From: an uncultured Bacteroides sp.
GTDB taxonomy: Bacteria > Bacteroidota > Bacteroidia > Bacteroidales > Bacteroidaceae
Length of the DNA: 36,682 bases
Direction of reading: 5' to 3'
Assembly: GCF_902491285.1 (NCBI RefSeq)
Contig: NZ_CABUHK010000060.1
Location: 1-36,682, forward strand
Numbering within the stretch: position 1 is the first letter of the stretch; each line of letters opens with the position of its first letter. The notes under the pieces were generated by a model, which was not told where the DNA came from, did no database searches, and saw nothing but the letters and a program-made list of their open reading frames with translations. The position numbers were made by a program, and so were the translations under genes. Below are positions 18,267 through 26,396 of this stretch, one piece after another.

Positions 18267-19523
18267 ATGAACTTGAATAGACATTGCGTACTACTATTGC
18301 TTATGGCAATCTTGATGATTCCGTTACAAGACCTGTCGGCAAAAAAGAAGAAACAAGTGAAAGAACCGACCGACCGTGAGTTATGGGCGGGAGTGATGTA
18401 CCGGATGGCTGCACCGGTGCTTAGTAATATGAGTGAAGGCAAGCTACAGGAAAATATGTTGGTAGAGTTAAGCCCGACATGGGACGGAAGAAATAAAAAG
18501 GTTACTTATATGGAATGTTTCGGACGTTTGATGGCAGGACTGGCTCCCTGGATTTCATTGCCGGATGATGACACGGTTGAAGGTAGTCAACGCAAACAAC
18601 TGCGTGAATGGGCGCTCAAGAGTTATGCGCAGGCAGTCGACCCGGAAAGTTCCGATTATTTGTTGTGGAGAAAGGAAGGCCAAACCCTGGTAGATGCCGC
18701 TTATATCGCGGAAAGTTTCATAAGAGGATATGATGCTTTATGGGTTCCGTTGGACAGCGTGACAAAACAGCGTTATATCACCGAGTTTACACAGCTTCGC
18801 CGGGTAGACCCGCCTTATACGAATTGGTTATTGTTCTCTGCTACCGTAGAAGCCTTTCTGCGGAAAGCGGGTGCGCCAAGTGATACTTACCGCATAGCTT
18901 CGGCGCTGCGCAAAGTGGAAGAATGGTACGTCGGTGACGGCTGGTATTCGGATGGAAAGGACTTTGCTTTCGACTATTACAATAGTTTTGTATTGCATCC
19001 CATGTATATAGAACCGCTGGGAATAATGACCAACGCCGGAAAGAATAAAGTCTGGAATATGCCGGACTGTGATTACAACCGTGCGGTAAAACGGATGCAA
19101 CGTTTCGGAATGATTTTGGAACGGTTCATCTCTCCCGAAGGGACGCTCCCTGTTTTCGGTCGTTCTATTACCTATCGTACAGGGACTTTGCAGCCTTTAG
19201 CATTGCTGGCATGGAGAGAATGGTTACCCAAGGAATTGCCGAACGGACAAGTGCGTGCAGCCATGACAGCAGTTATTAAGCGAATGTTTGGCGATGACCG
19301 CAATTTCAATGAAAAAGGATTCCTTACTTTAGGTTTCAATGGCAAGCAGCCGAATATATCCGACTGGTATACAAATAATGGTAGCTTATATATGGCATCA
19401 CTTGCTTTCCTGCCGCTCGGACTTCCGGCTGACCATCCCTTCTGGACATCTCCTGCTGAAGACTGGACAAGTAAAAAAGCCTGGGAAGGGAATGACTTCC
19501 CGAAAGACCATGCTTTTCATTAA
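18267..19523 (+). CDS. DUF2264 family protein, GH154-type beta-glucuronidase
   Basis: This is a 418-residue protein. The ATG at 18267 starts a signal peptide (MNLNRHCVLLLLMAILMIPLQDLSAKKKK) without a lipobox, so the protein is probably soluble in the periplasm. The upstream in-frame ATG at 18168 is rejected because it precedes a promoter-like element and adds a non-signal leader. Conserved DUF2264 features are YRMAAPVLSNMSEGKLQ, KVTYMECFGRLMAGLAPWISL, YLLWRKEGQTLVDAAYIAESF, FAFDYYNSFVLHPMYIEP and SPEGTLPVFGRSITYR. The fold is expected to be an (alpha/alpha) barrel. A DUF2264 protein of the B. thetaiotaomicron AGP system (BT3677) founded GH154 as an exo-beta-glucuronidase removing GlcA from AGP side chains. 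The same role is inferred here from family and neighbours. I cannot place the catalytic residues with confidence. Confidence 0.78.
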   Translation: MNLNRHCVLLLLMAILMIPLQDLSAKKKKQVKEPTDRELWAGVMYRMAAPVLSNMSEGKLQENMLVELSPTWDGRNKKVTYMECFGRLMAGLAPWISLPDDDTVEGSQRKQLREWALKSYAQAVDPESSDYLLWRKEGQTLVDAAYIAESFIRGYDALWVPLDSVTKQRYITEFTQLRRVDPPYTNWLLFSATVEAFLRKAGAPSDTYRIASALRKVEEWYVGDGWYSDGKDFAFDYYNSFVLHPMYIEPLGIMTNAGKNKVWNMPDCDYNRAVKRMQRFGMILERFISPEGTLPVFGRSITYRTGTLQPLALLAWREWLPKELPNGQVRAAMTAVIKRMFGDDRNFNEKGFLTLGFNGKQPNISDWYTNNGSLYMASLAFLPLGLPADHPFWTSPAEDWTSKKAWEGNDFPKDHAFH

Positions 19524-19547
19524 TAATGAACTAACCAAGATTGATAT

Positions 19548-20849
19548 ATGAACATGAAACGGATATTGCTACTACTTTGCGGGATTATGCTGGTTCCTGT
19601 GTTATGTTACTCCCAACATTTGGTGGAAGTGGGGAAGGGGTATAGCTGTACTTCAGTCAACACTGCGGTGTTCCGTAATAATTCCCTGGTTACTCATGGA
19701 GATGAGCAGTACATCAGCTATTATGATGCTGACGGTTATCTGACACTGGGAAAACGTAAACTGGACTCCAGACAATGGACGCTGCATCGTACCCAATATC
19801 AGGGAAATGTGAAGGACGGCCATAATATCATCAGTATGATGGTGGACGGAGAGGGGTATGTGCACGTATCTTTTGACCATCACGGTCATAAATTGAATTA
19901 CTGCCGGGGCATTGCTCCCGGTTCTTTGGAGTTGGGAGATAAAATGCCAATGACCGGAGTAGATGAAGGAAATGTTACTTATCCCGAATTTTATCCTTTA
20001 TCGGGCGGAGATTTATTGTTTGCCTACCGTTCCGGTTCTTCCGGTCGTGGTAATCTGGTAATGAACCGTTATTCATTGAAAGAACAGAAGTGGACTCGTG
20101 TACAGGATGTATTGATTGACGGAGAAAATGAACGAAACGCCTATTGGCAACTATACGTTGACGAACAGGGAACTATCCATCTTTCATGGGTGTGGCGTGA
20201 AACCTGGCATGTAGAGACAAACCACGATATTTGTTATGCCCGTTCGTTTGATAATGGAGTGACCTGGTACAAATCCAGTGGAGAACAATATGAACTTCCG
20301 ATTAAACTTTCGAACGCGGAATACGCTTGCCGTCTGCCGCAGAACTGCGAATTGATAAATCAGACAAGTATGAGTGCCGATGCGGGTGGAAATCCTTATA
20401 TAGCTACGTATTGGAGAGCTCCCGACAGTGACGTACCGCAATATCGCATTGTATGGAATGATGGAAAAGTATGGTATCACCGTCAGGTAACCGACCGTAA
20501 AACACCTTTTAGCTTGAAAGGCGGTGGCACGAAGATGATTCCTATTGCTCGCCCGCGTATCGTTGTAGAGGGGGGAGAAGTATTTTATATCTTCCGCGAC
20601 GAGGAACGGGGAAGCTGTGTTTCCATGGCTCATGCTGCCGATGCCGGTACCGGTAAATGGACGATAACGGATTTAACCGACTTTTCGGTAGATGCCTGGG
20701 AACCGTCACACGACACTGAACTTTGGAAGAAACAACGAAAACTGCATCTATTTGTGCAGCACACCCGCCAGGGGGACGGCGAACGTATCGCAGAGATTGA
20801 ACCTCAAATGGTGTATGTGCTGGAAATGGATATGAATACAAATAAATAA
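19548..20849 (+). CDS. BNR_4-type seven-bladed propeller, GH145-like alpha-L-rhamnosidase (or related lyase)
   Basis: This is a 433-residue secreted propeller protein with signal peptide MNMKRILLLLCGIMLVPVLCYS. A second start three codons in (19554) is equally plausible. Propeller signatures include QYISYYDADGYLTLGKRKL, NIISMMVDGEGYVHVSFDHHGH, WQLYVDEQGTIHLSWVWRET and DICYARSFDNGVTWYKS. The family contains GH145 (BT3686, which cleaves Rha-alpha-1,4-GlcA caps of AGP with a single catalytic His48) and related propeller lyases (PL24/PL25). Here a histidine in SLVTHGDEQYISYYD is residue 50, or 48 from the second Met, at the place expected for that His. This favours an active rhamnosidase. The neighbouring GH105 would make more sense with a lyase, so a lyase role stays open. 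It lies 24 bp after the GH154-type gene and 4 bp before GH105, so they are probably co-transcribed. Confidence 0.75.
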   Translation: MNMKRILLLLCGIMLVPVLCYSQHLVEVGKGYSCTSVNTAVFRNNSLVTHGDEQYISYYDADGYLTLGKRKLDSRQWTLHRTQYQGNVKDGHNIISMMVDGEGYVHVSFDHHGHKLNYCRGIAPGSLELGDKMPMTGVDEGNVTYPEFYPLSGGDLLFAYRSGSSGRGNLVMNRYSLKEQKWTRVQDVLIDGENERNAYWQLYVDEQGTIHLSWVWRETWHVETNHDICYARSFDNGVTWYKSSGEQYELPIKLSNAEYACRLPQNCELINQTSMSADAGGNPYIATYWRAPDSDVPQYRIVWNDGKVWYHRQVTDRKTPFSLKGGGTKMIPIARPRIVVEGGEVFYIFRDEERGSCVSMAHAADAGTGKWTITDLTDFSVDAWEPSHDTELWKKQRKLHLFVQHTRQGDGERIAEIEPQMVYVLEMDMNTNK

Positions 20850-20853
20850 AGAT

Positions 20854-21987
20854 ATGAAGAATTTATACGTAACTCTTTTTGGGGCTTTTCTCCTGGGCGG
20901 TATGGTTTGCGCAAGCTGTGCAGACAAGAAAACCGATTCTTCGGAAGAAGTGATAGAGATAATTCATAAGGTGAATGGGTATTGGCAGACAAATCACCCT
21001 GAACACGGACGTTCTTTTTGGGACAACGCCGCCTATCATACCGGGAATATGGAAGCCTATTTCCTGACCGGGAAACCTGAATATTTGGAATATTCGAAAG
21101 GTTGGTCGGAACACAACCAATGGAAAGGAGCCAAATCGGACGACAAGACCAGTTGGAAGTATAGTTATGGGGAAAGTGACGACTATGTACTTTTCGGGGA
21201 TTATCAGATTTGTTTCCAGACGTATGCCGATTTATACAATTTAGAACCGGATACACGGAAGATAGCCCGTGCCCGTGAAGTGATGGAATATCAGATGAGT
21301 ACTCCTAACCATGATTATTGGTGGTGGGCAGACGGCTTGTATATGGTAATGCCTGTAATGACAAAGATGTACAACATCACGAAGAATCCGCTTTACCTGG
21401 AGAAACTGCACGAATATCTTACTTATGCCGACAGTATCATGTATGATGAAGAAGCCGGACTTTACTATCGGGACGGTAAATATGTATATCCCAAGCACAA
21501 AAGCGTGAACGGTAAAAAAGATTTTTGGGCACGTGGAGACGGCTGGGTATTGGCAGGGTTGGCAAAAGTACTGAAGGAACTTCCTGAAACAGATAAGTAC
21601 CGTAAGGAATATGCAGACCGTTTCTGTACCTTGGCTCAGTCTGTTGCTGCCTGTCAGCAACCGGAAGGCTACTGGACACGCAGTATGCTTGACCCGGAAC
21701 ATGCGCCGGGGCCGGAAACCAGTGGAACAGCTTTCTTTGCCTATGGTTTGCAGTGGGGCATAAACAATGGTTTGCTTAACTCCGAACAATACCAGCCCAT
21801 AGTTGAAAAAGCATGGAAATACCTGTCAACCGTTGCTTTACAGCCTGATGGAAAGATTGGCTATGTGCAGCCGATTGGTGAGAAAGCGATACCCGGTCAG
21901 GTAGTGGATGCAAACTCTACTTCAAATTTTGGAGTTGGAGCTTTCTTATTGGCAGCTTGCGAACGGGTACGTTATCTGAATAAATAA
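20854..21987 (+). CDS. GH105 unsaturated glucuronyl hydrolase lipoprotein
   Basis: This 377-residue lipoprotein (signal ending CASCADKK, Cys about residue 23) has an (alpha/alpha)6 barrel. Family motifs are SYGESDDYVLFGDYQ, DYWWWADGLYMVMPVM with predicted catalytic D160, KDFWARGDGWVLAGL, PETSGTAFFAYGLQWGI and SNFGVGAFLLAA. GH105 enzymes hydrate the double bond of 4,5-unsaturated uronic acid ends made by polysaccharide lyases, and thereby release them. In AGP breakdown this follows cleavage of Rha-alpha-1,4-GlcA by PL27, and no PL27 gene is in this locus. It is the last gene of the PUL. A convergent gene ends only 8 bp away and I see no clear terminator between them. The family is certain and the exact substrate is inferred. 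Confidence 0.9.
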   Translation: MKNLYVTLFGAFLLGGMVCASCADKKTDSSEEVIEIIHKVNGYWQTNHPEHGRSFWDNAAYHTGNMEAYFLTGKPEYLEYSKGWSEHNQWKGAKSDDKTSWKYSYGESDDYVLFGDYQICFQTYADLYNLEPDTRKIARAREVMEYQMSTPNHDYWWWADGLYMVMPVMTKMYNITKNPLYLEKLHEYLTYADSIMYDEEAGLYYRDGKYVYPKHKSVNGKKDFWARGDGWVLAGLAKVLKELPETDKYRKEYADRFCTLAQSVAACQQPEGYWTRSMLDPEHAPGPETSGTAFFAYGLQWGINNGLLNSEQYQPIVEKAWKYLSTVALQPDGKIGYVQPIGEKAIPGQVVDANSTSNFGVGAFLLAACERVRYLNK

Positions 21988-21995
21988 TCTGTGCC

Positions 21996-23012
21996 CTAAT
22001 TCAGCATTAAGCTCATAGATGGATTTAACTTTTTGAGTATCCTCTCTGTTAATTCACTTATGTTCATTTGCATATGTGCGCCGGACAGCCGCTCGGCGCT
22101 ATATCTGCATTTCCCGTCAGACAGATAGTAACAACCATTATTCACCGATAACTGCTTGTCTGATACTTCCAATTGCATTTCATCTTCTGGGAAGGCTGAT
22201 GCGTAAATTTGCAATACTTCTTTAGCATTGATAATACGGGCCATTCCTAGTGAATGTTGAGGTAATTCTTCATCAGGTGGCAGCAATTGGGTTATACGGT
22301 TGTATCCGGTATATTGTTTAATGGCATATAATAAACTGTACTCTGTATCCTTGTTTTCTGCTAGGAGTTCATTGGTAATAATACGTTTGTCCCCTTTATA
22401 TATAATGGCTATCCCCCTTATTTCATTAGCTTGCCGGGCAACGAATAAATTTCCACCACTGATAGGGAGGTCTGCCATAATAACCTGAAAATCCTCTGCG
22501 GTATGCTGAATGCAACAAGAACGTTCGGACAGCTTCCTGTTTAAATAGGAATAGACTTCATCTTGAGGTTCGGAAACGATATCGACAGTAATATCTTTGG
22601 AAGGGATAAACTCTGGTAGAGTAATCTCCTTGTTCGAATACTGAAAAACTGTGGCATATCCCATACGTTTGTAATAATCAAACAGCCAGGGCTCTGCCGG
22701 TATCAGTGTGCTGAAATGTACCCCATTCCCCAACATCCGGGCAAAAGATTGTGATAAAAGCTCGCGCATAGCTCCCTTGCTACGAAAATCAGGATGTGTA
22801 CAGGCTCCTGAAATATAGGAAGTCTGCACCGTTTTCCCACAGAAAGTCATTGGATAAGGAAGCATCTGAAGCGCAGAAATTACCTCGTCACCACTTTGGA
22901 TGGCAACGTTCACTTCGTTCTTATAGCGTAGTCTGAAGTACATTTCAATAAACTCTTCGCTATCTTCGAAGCAGATTTTCCATAGTGCTTTTACTTGTTC
23001 CTTTATTATCAT
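21996..23012 (-). CDS. Eis-like GNAT N-acetyltransferase
   Basis: This is a 338-residue cytoplasmic protein. The ATG at 23012 (MIIKEQVKALWKICFEDSEEF) is preferred to the in-frame ATG at 23036, which would overlap the upstream gene's stop and add an eight-residue tail. The GNAT core is at about 40-130, with YISGACTHPDFRSKGAMRELL as the acetyl-CoA loop (R/Q-x-x-G-like SKGAM) and LIPAEPWLFDYYKRMGY as the beta-strand/alpha exit typical of Eis-like proteins. The C-terminal half is a second divergent domain ending with an SCP2-like region. It follows the DUF2156 gene by 17 bp in the same direction. The substrate is unknown and nothing here points to aminoglycoside resistance. Confidence 0.8.
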   Translation of the reverse strand: MIIKEQVKALWKICFEDSEEFIEMYFRLRYKNEVNVAIQSGDEVISALQMLPYPMTFCGKTVQTSYISGACTHPDFRSKGAMRELLSQSFARMLGNGVHFSTLIPAEPWLFDYYKRMGYATVFQYSNKEITLPEFIPSKDITVDIVSEPQDEVYSYLNRKLSERSCCIQHTAEDFQVIMADLPISGGNLFVARQANEIRGIAIIYKGDKRIITNELLAENKDTEYSLLYAIKQYTGYNRITQLLPPDEELPQHSLGMARIINAKEVLQIYASAFPEDEMQLEVSDKQLSVNNGCYYLSDGKCRYSAERLSGAHMQMNISELTERILKKLNPSMSLMLN

Positions 23013-23029
23013 ATTCGTTCGCCGGGAAT

Positions 23030-23947
23030 TTACCATTTAACCATATCCATCGGATGAGTCTTGAGGCAAGCCATATACTTTTCAAGAATTGTCACCGGTT
23101 GATAGGATAGTTTGGCCTTTCGTAAGCCTTCGATACCCAGGTCTTCTTCCCGGTTGATATAAATATACTGTTCGGGAATCCGGTTCGCAAATTCATAATT
23201 AATCATGGCATAAGCACCGTCGATGGCAGTATCTGCCTTTTCTACATGTACACCGAATGTCTCGTGGTTGATAGGCATACCGAAAGTGAAAGCTACGATT
23301 TTTCCATTCACATGAAGAATGCCGCCGGTCAGACCGAGGGCTTCAAAGTTGTGAAGGGCATAAATCAAGGCACGGCGTTCATTACCCGTTCCTTCTTGTT
23401 GGTCACAATTATTCACTTTGCACCATTCTGCTTCCAAATCCAGGCATTCCTGGATGCGGTCGGGAGTAATCGGTGTATATTCATAATCCGGGTATGTATT
23501 ACGAAACCGGTTGATATGATTTCTTTTCGCCTGGAACTTTTTGCCTTTTAGCGTGGAAAGGTCACTTCTCAGATAAATGTAATCTGCATAATCACGGTCT
23601 TCTGTGAAAGTGAACTGTCCGGGAAGAATGGCTTCAAGCTCGGCACGCATATTACTGCATACTCCCAGCATACAGAATGGCTGGTTTTCTTGCCCGGCAT
23701 CCTCTATCAATTCTCTCAATACAGCTTTCAGGTCACCGGTGCCTACAGGCATCATATATGCCAGTTGCTCTCCTGCCCAGAATTTGAATACTAAAAAGTT
23801 GTCGATAACAGCAAACTTGGTATCATACAGGAATCTCCAGCTACAGAGATTGGAGAATGACAGATCACAGTTACGTCGCTCACTTTTCATTGTAAATGAG
23901 GTAATCGTGTCTTTATCTGCTAATGTGATATCTTTAAATGGAATCAT
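23030..23947 (-). CDS. DUF2156 protein (phosphatidylglycerol lysyltransferase C-terminal-like acyltransferase)
   Basis: This is a 305-residue protein without a signal or membrane segments. It carries the double-GNAT fold of the DUF2156/LPG_synthase_C family: FSNLCSWRFLYDTKFAV near the start, AKRNHINRFRNTYPDYEYTPI in the centre, GGILHVNGKIVAFTFGMPI, and TAIDGAYAMINYEFAN with INREEDLGIEGLRKAKLSYQP at the C-terminus. It lacks the membrane flippase half of MprF, so it is a stand-alone soluble form of unknown substrate, possibly an aminoacyl or acyl transferase. It lies 56 bp downstream of lrgB and could be read from the lrgA promoter. A small AAAATCG-GG-CGATTTT hairpin at 23984-23999 lies between them. 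Confidence 0.8.
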   Translation of the reverse strand: MIPFKDITLADKDTITSFTMKSERRNCDLSFSNLCSWRFLYDTKFAVIDNFLVFKFWAGEQLAYMMPVGTGDLKAVLRELIEDAGQENQPFCMLGVCSNMRAELEAILPGQFTFTEDRDYADYIYLRSDLSTLKGKKFQAKRNHINRFRNTYPDYEYTPITPDRIQECLDLEAEWCKVNNCDQQEGTGNERRALIYALHNFEALGLTGGILHVNGKIVAFTFGMPINHETFGVHVEKADTAIDGAYAMINYEFANRIPEQYIYINREEDLGIEGLRKAKLSYQPVTILEKYMACLKTHPMDMVKW

Positions 23948-24003
23948 AAGGTTGCGTTTTGCGTTTAACTCTTTATATAACGGAAAATCGGGCGATTTTG
24001 TTT

Positions 24004-24699
24004 TTACAGAATGCCTAATAATCGAAGGATGGTGGGTGTTAGCAATGCGGTGAATATTCCGTTCAGTGTCAATCCCAGACTGGCGTATGCTCCGTATTTG
24101 CTGCTGACGTCCATTGCAGTCGAGGTTCCGACCGCATGAGCGGCTGTCCCCATAGATAGTCCTTGGGCAATGGGACTGCCTACACGCATTATCTGCATTG
24201 TTTTGAAACCGCAGATAGCTCCCAATAATCCGACAGCTACCACAACTGCCGCCGTCAGTGACGGAATTCCTCCGATGGCTTTCGTCACTTCCATTGCAAT
24301 CGGGGTAGTCACAGATTTGGGAGCGAGAGACAGAATTACTTCTTGTGAGGCTCCCATGAATTTAGCAATCAGCACTACCGAAATAACTCCGACAATGCAT
24401 CCTGCCAATTGCGACAGGAGAATCGGCAATAACTGCTTCTTAATCATTTCCAACTGAAGATATAAAGGTACGCCCAAGGCAACCACAGCCGGGCGCAGCC
24501 AGAATTCGATAAGATGTCCTCCTTTATTATAAGTCTCATAAGAGATACCGGTCATTTTAAGGAAGATAATAAGAACGGCGATAGTCAGTAATATCGGGTT
24601 TAGTAATACTAACCCTGTTTTCTTCTGAAGCAACTTGGCAAAGAAGAAAACCCCGAAGGTGATGGCTAACAGAAAGAAATTATTTTCTAGGAAACTCAT
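24004..24699 (-). CDS. LrgB-family membrane protein
   Basis: This is a 231-residue inner-membrane protein with about six or seven hydrophobic helices. Hallmarks are LVLLNPILLTIAVLI near the start, FWLRPAVVALGVPLYLQ, ILSLAPKSVTTPIAMEV and SMGTAAHAVGTSTAM, all typical of LrgB/YohK/CidB. It follows lrgA by 9 bp. Early work called LrgAB an antiholin system. In Bacillus subtilis the homologous pair is a pyruvate transporter. Because the divergent genes are pta-ackA, transport of pyruvate or a related short acid is the more attractive role here, by inference. Confidence 0.92.
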   Translation of the reverse strand: MSFLENNFFLLAITFGVFFFAKLLQKKTGLVLLNPILLTIAVLIIFLKMTGISYETYNKGGHLIEFWLRPAVVALGVPLYLQLEMIKKQLLPILLSQLAGCIVGVISVVLIAKFMGASQEVILSLAPKSVTTPIAMEVTKAIGGIPSLTAAVVVAVGLLGAICGFKTMQIMRVGSPIAQGLSMGTAAHAVGTSTAMDVSSKYGAYASLGLTLNGIFTALLTPTILRLLGIL

Positions 24700-24708
24700 T
24701 TGTCTTTA

Positions 24709-25140
24709 TCAGTTAAGTTGTTTTTTTTCTTTACGGTGAAGTCTTTCCGGCAGATGGAAATCTGTGAGGTGCAGTTTGCGTGCCAGCTTGATTTGGTGCG
24801 CCAATCTGAACTTGCGGACAATTTGGTGAACCCATCCCGTGACAACCAGCACAAGGGCGGTACTAACAATCGTCGCTATCACTATCGGCCAGAATTCTGC
24901 CGCAATAACATCGAAGTATAACATAAGCGCCACTCCGGGCGGAACAAAAAAGAAACCTAAGTTAGCTACCAGAAAGTCGGACAATCCTTGCACCCAATGC
25001 AGTTTAATCCAACCTAATTTCAGAAAGAGGGTGAGCAGCAGCATACCGATGATGCTGGAGGGGAGCTTGATACCCGTAAGATAAACTATTAATTCACCCA
25101 AAGCCAAACAGCCAAATAAAATGGCGCACTGACGTATCAT
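24709..25140 (-). CDS. LrgA/CidA-family membrane protein
   Basis: This 143-residue protein has four predicted helices and the conserved LrgA block GELIVYLTGIKLPSSIIGML, followed by LFVPPGVALML-like sequence (FFFVPPGVALMLYFDVI). A basic, soluble C-terminal tail (about 110-143, LHLTDFHLPERLHRKEKK) is longer than usual in this family. It is the first gene of a leftward operon with lrgB and is divergent from pta with 197 bp between the starts. It probably forms a complex with LrgB in the inner membrane. Confidence 0.92.
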   Translation of the reverse strand: MIRQCAILFGCLALGELIVYLTGIKLPSSIIGMLLLTLFLKLGWIKLHWVQGLSDFLVANLGFFFVPPGVALMLYFDVIAAEFWPIVIATIVSTALVLVVTGWVHQIVRKFRLAHQIKLARKLHLTDFHLPERLHRKEKKQLN

Positions 25141-25176
25141 ATACTAATAACCTATTGATTTTGTTTGAAAACGCTG

Positions 25177-25184
25177 CAAAGGTA
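25177..25184 (-). promoter_or_regulatory. Putative lrgA promoter (-7 element)
   Basis: Read on the - strand, TACCTTTG matches TAnnTTTG and lies about 37 bp before the lrgA ATG. No clear -33 TTTG is present. Confidence 0.45.
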
Positions 25185-25277
25185 TGAAAAATAGGAGTAC
25201 AGTGTTAAATATTATAATATTTTAGACTTGGGGCTAAAAAACGAACGAATTTGTAATGTGGATATTGCAAAATTGAG

Positions 25278-25285
25278 TACTTTTG
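25278..25285 (+). promoter_or_regulatory. Putative pta-ackA promoter (-7 element)
   Basis: TACTTTTG matches TAnnTTTG and lies 52 bp before the pta ATG, giving a leader of about 45 nt. A TTTG at 25250-25253 is present, but its spacing (24 bp) is longer than usual for a -33 element. Confidence 0.5.
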
Positions 25286-25337
25286 CACCGCAAATAACAA
25301 ATCGTAAGTAGGTTTTATAATAATATTCAATATATCT

Positions 25338-26357
25338 ATGCTCAATTTAATCAACCAAATCGTTGAACGCGCGAAAGCAAACCGCCAACGTATTGTTCTT
25401 CCCGAAGGAACTGAAGAACGCACATTGAAAGCTGCCAATCAGATTTTGACAGACGAAGTAGCCGACCTTATTTTATTAGGAAATCCGGCTGAAATCAATG
25501 AACTTGCTACAAAATGGGGACTGGGAAATATCAGTAAAGCTACTATCATTGACCCTGAGACTTCTCCGAAACATGAAGAGTATGCACAATTGCTGTGTGA
25601 ACTTCGCAAGAAGAAAGGAATGACTATCGAAGAGGCCCGCAAATTGACGAACGATCCTTTGTTCTTTGGTTGTTTAATGATGAAGAGCGGCGATGCTGAC
25701 GGTCAGTTGGCGGGTGCCCGTAACACTACCGGCAATGTATTGCGTCCTGCTTTACAGATTATCAAGACAGCTCCGGGTATCACTTGCGTGTCAGGTGCTA
25801 TGCTGTTGTTGACTCATGCTCCCGAATACGGCAAGAATGGAATTCTGGTAATGGGTGACGTAGCTGTGACTCCGGTTCCTGATGCTAACCAATTGGCTCA
25901 GATTGCTGTTTGTACAGCTCAGACTGCAAAGGCTGTTGCCGGAATCGAAAATCCGAAAGTGGCTATGTTGAGCTTCTCAACGAAAGGCTCTGCCAAGCAC
26001 GAAGTTGTTGACAAAGTGGTAGAAGCAACTAAGATTGCCAAGGAAATGGCTCCGACTCTTGATTTGGATGGCGAACTACAGGCGGATGCCGCTCTTGTTC
26101 CTGAAGTGGGTGCAAGCAAAGCTCCGGGTTCTCCTGTAGCCGGAAAGGCAAACGTACTGATTGTTCCGAGTCTGGAAGTGGGTAACATCTCTTATAAATT
26201 AGTTCAACGCCTGGGACATGCTGACGCTATCGGCCCGATTCTTCAAGGTATCGCTTGTCCGGTAAACGACCTGTCTCGCGGCTGTTCTATCGAAGATGTA
26301 TATCGCATGATTGCTATCACAGCCAATCAGGCCATTGCTGCAAAAGCAAACAAGTAA
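25338..26357 (+). CDS. pta: Phosphate acetyltransferase
   Basis: This enzyme converts acetyl-CoA and phosphate to acetyl phosphate in the cytoplasm, the first step of acetate formation. It is the short, single-domain form of 339 residues, without the N-terminal regulatory domains of enterobacterial Pta. Signatures are RIVLPEGTEERTLKAA, GLMMKSGDADGQLAGA-like FGCLMMKSGDADGQLAGA, VALLSFSTKGSAKHE-like MLSFSTKGSAKHEVVDK, ELQADAALVPEVGASKAPGSPVAG, VLIVPSLEVGNISYKLVQRL and GPILQGIACPVNDLSRGC. It lies 39 bp before ackA and is co-transcribed with it. Confidence 0.97.
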   Translation: MLNLINQIVERAKANRQRIVLPEGTEERTLKAANQILTDEVADLILLGNPAEINELATKWGLGNISKATIIDPETSPKHEEYAQLLCELRKKKGMTIEEARKLTNDPLFFGCLMMKSGDADGQLAGARNTTGNVLRPALQIIKTAPGITCVSGAMLLLTHAPEYGKNGILVMGDVAVTPVPDANQLAQIAVCTAQTAKAVAGIENPKVAMLSFSTKGSAKHEVVDKVVEATKIAKEMAPTLDLDGELQADAALVPEVGASKAPGSPVAGKANVLIVPSLEVGNISYKLVQRLGHADAIGPILQGIACPVNDLSRGCSIEDVYRMIAITANQAIAAKANK

Positions 26358-26396
26358 CTACAAGTATTAGGTATAAAGTATTAAATCGACAACGGT

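Noticed and set aside
4617..21987. Ulvan, porphyran or laminarin utilization locus
   Set aside because: The GH16, propeller and GH105 genes alone could suggest these, but no sulfatase, GH86, GH117 or GH3 is present. The GH43_24-type and DUF2264/GH154-type genes point to arabinogalactan.
23013..23036. Upstream ATG for the GNAT gene
   Set aside because: It overlaps the end of the DUF2156 gene and adds a tail not typical of the family start MIIKEQVKALW.
23984..23999. Hairpin between lrgB and the DUF2156 gene as a terminator
   Set aside because: It has only a 7-bp stem with a 2-nt gap and no T tract on the transcribed side, so it is too weak to call.
24004..25140. Holin/antiholin lysis module
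   Set aside because: The family name comes from early Staphylococcus work. The divergent pta-ackA neighbour and the transporter role of homologues fit metabolite transport better, and no murein hydrolase gene is nearby.
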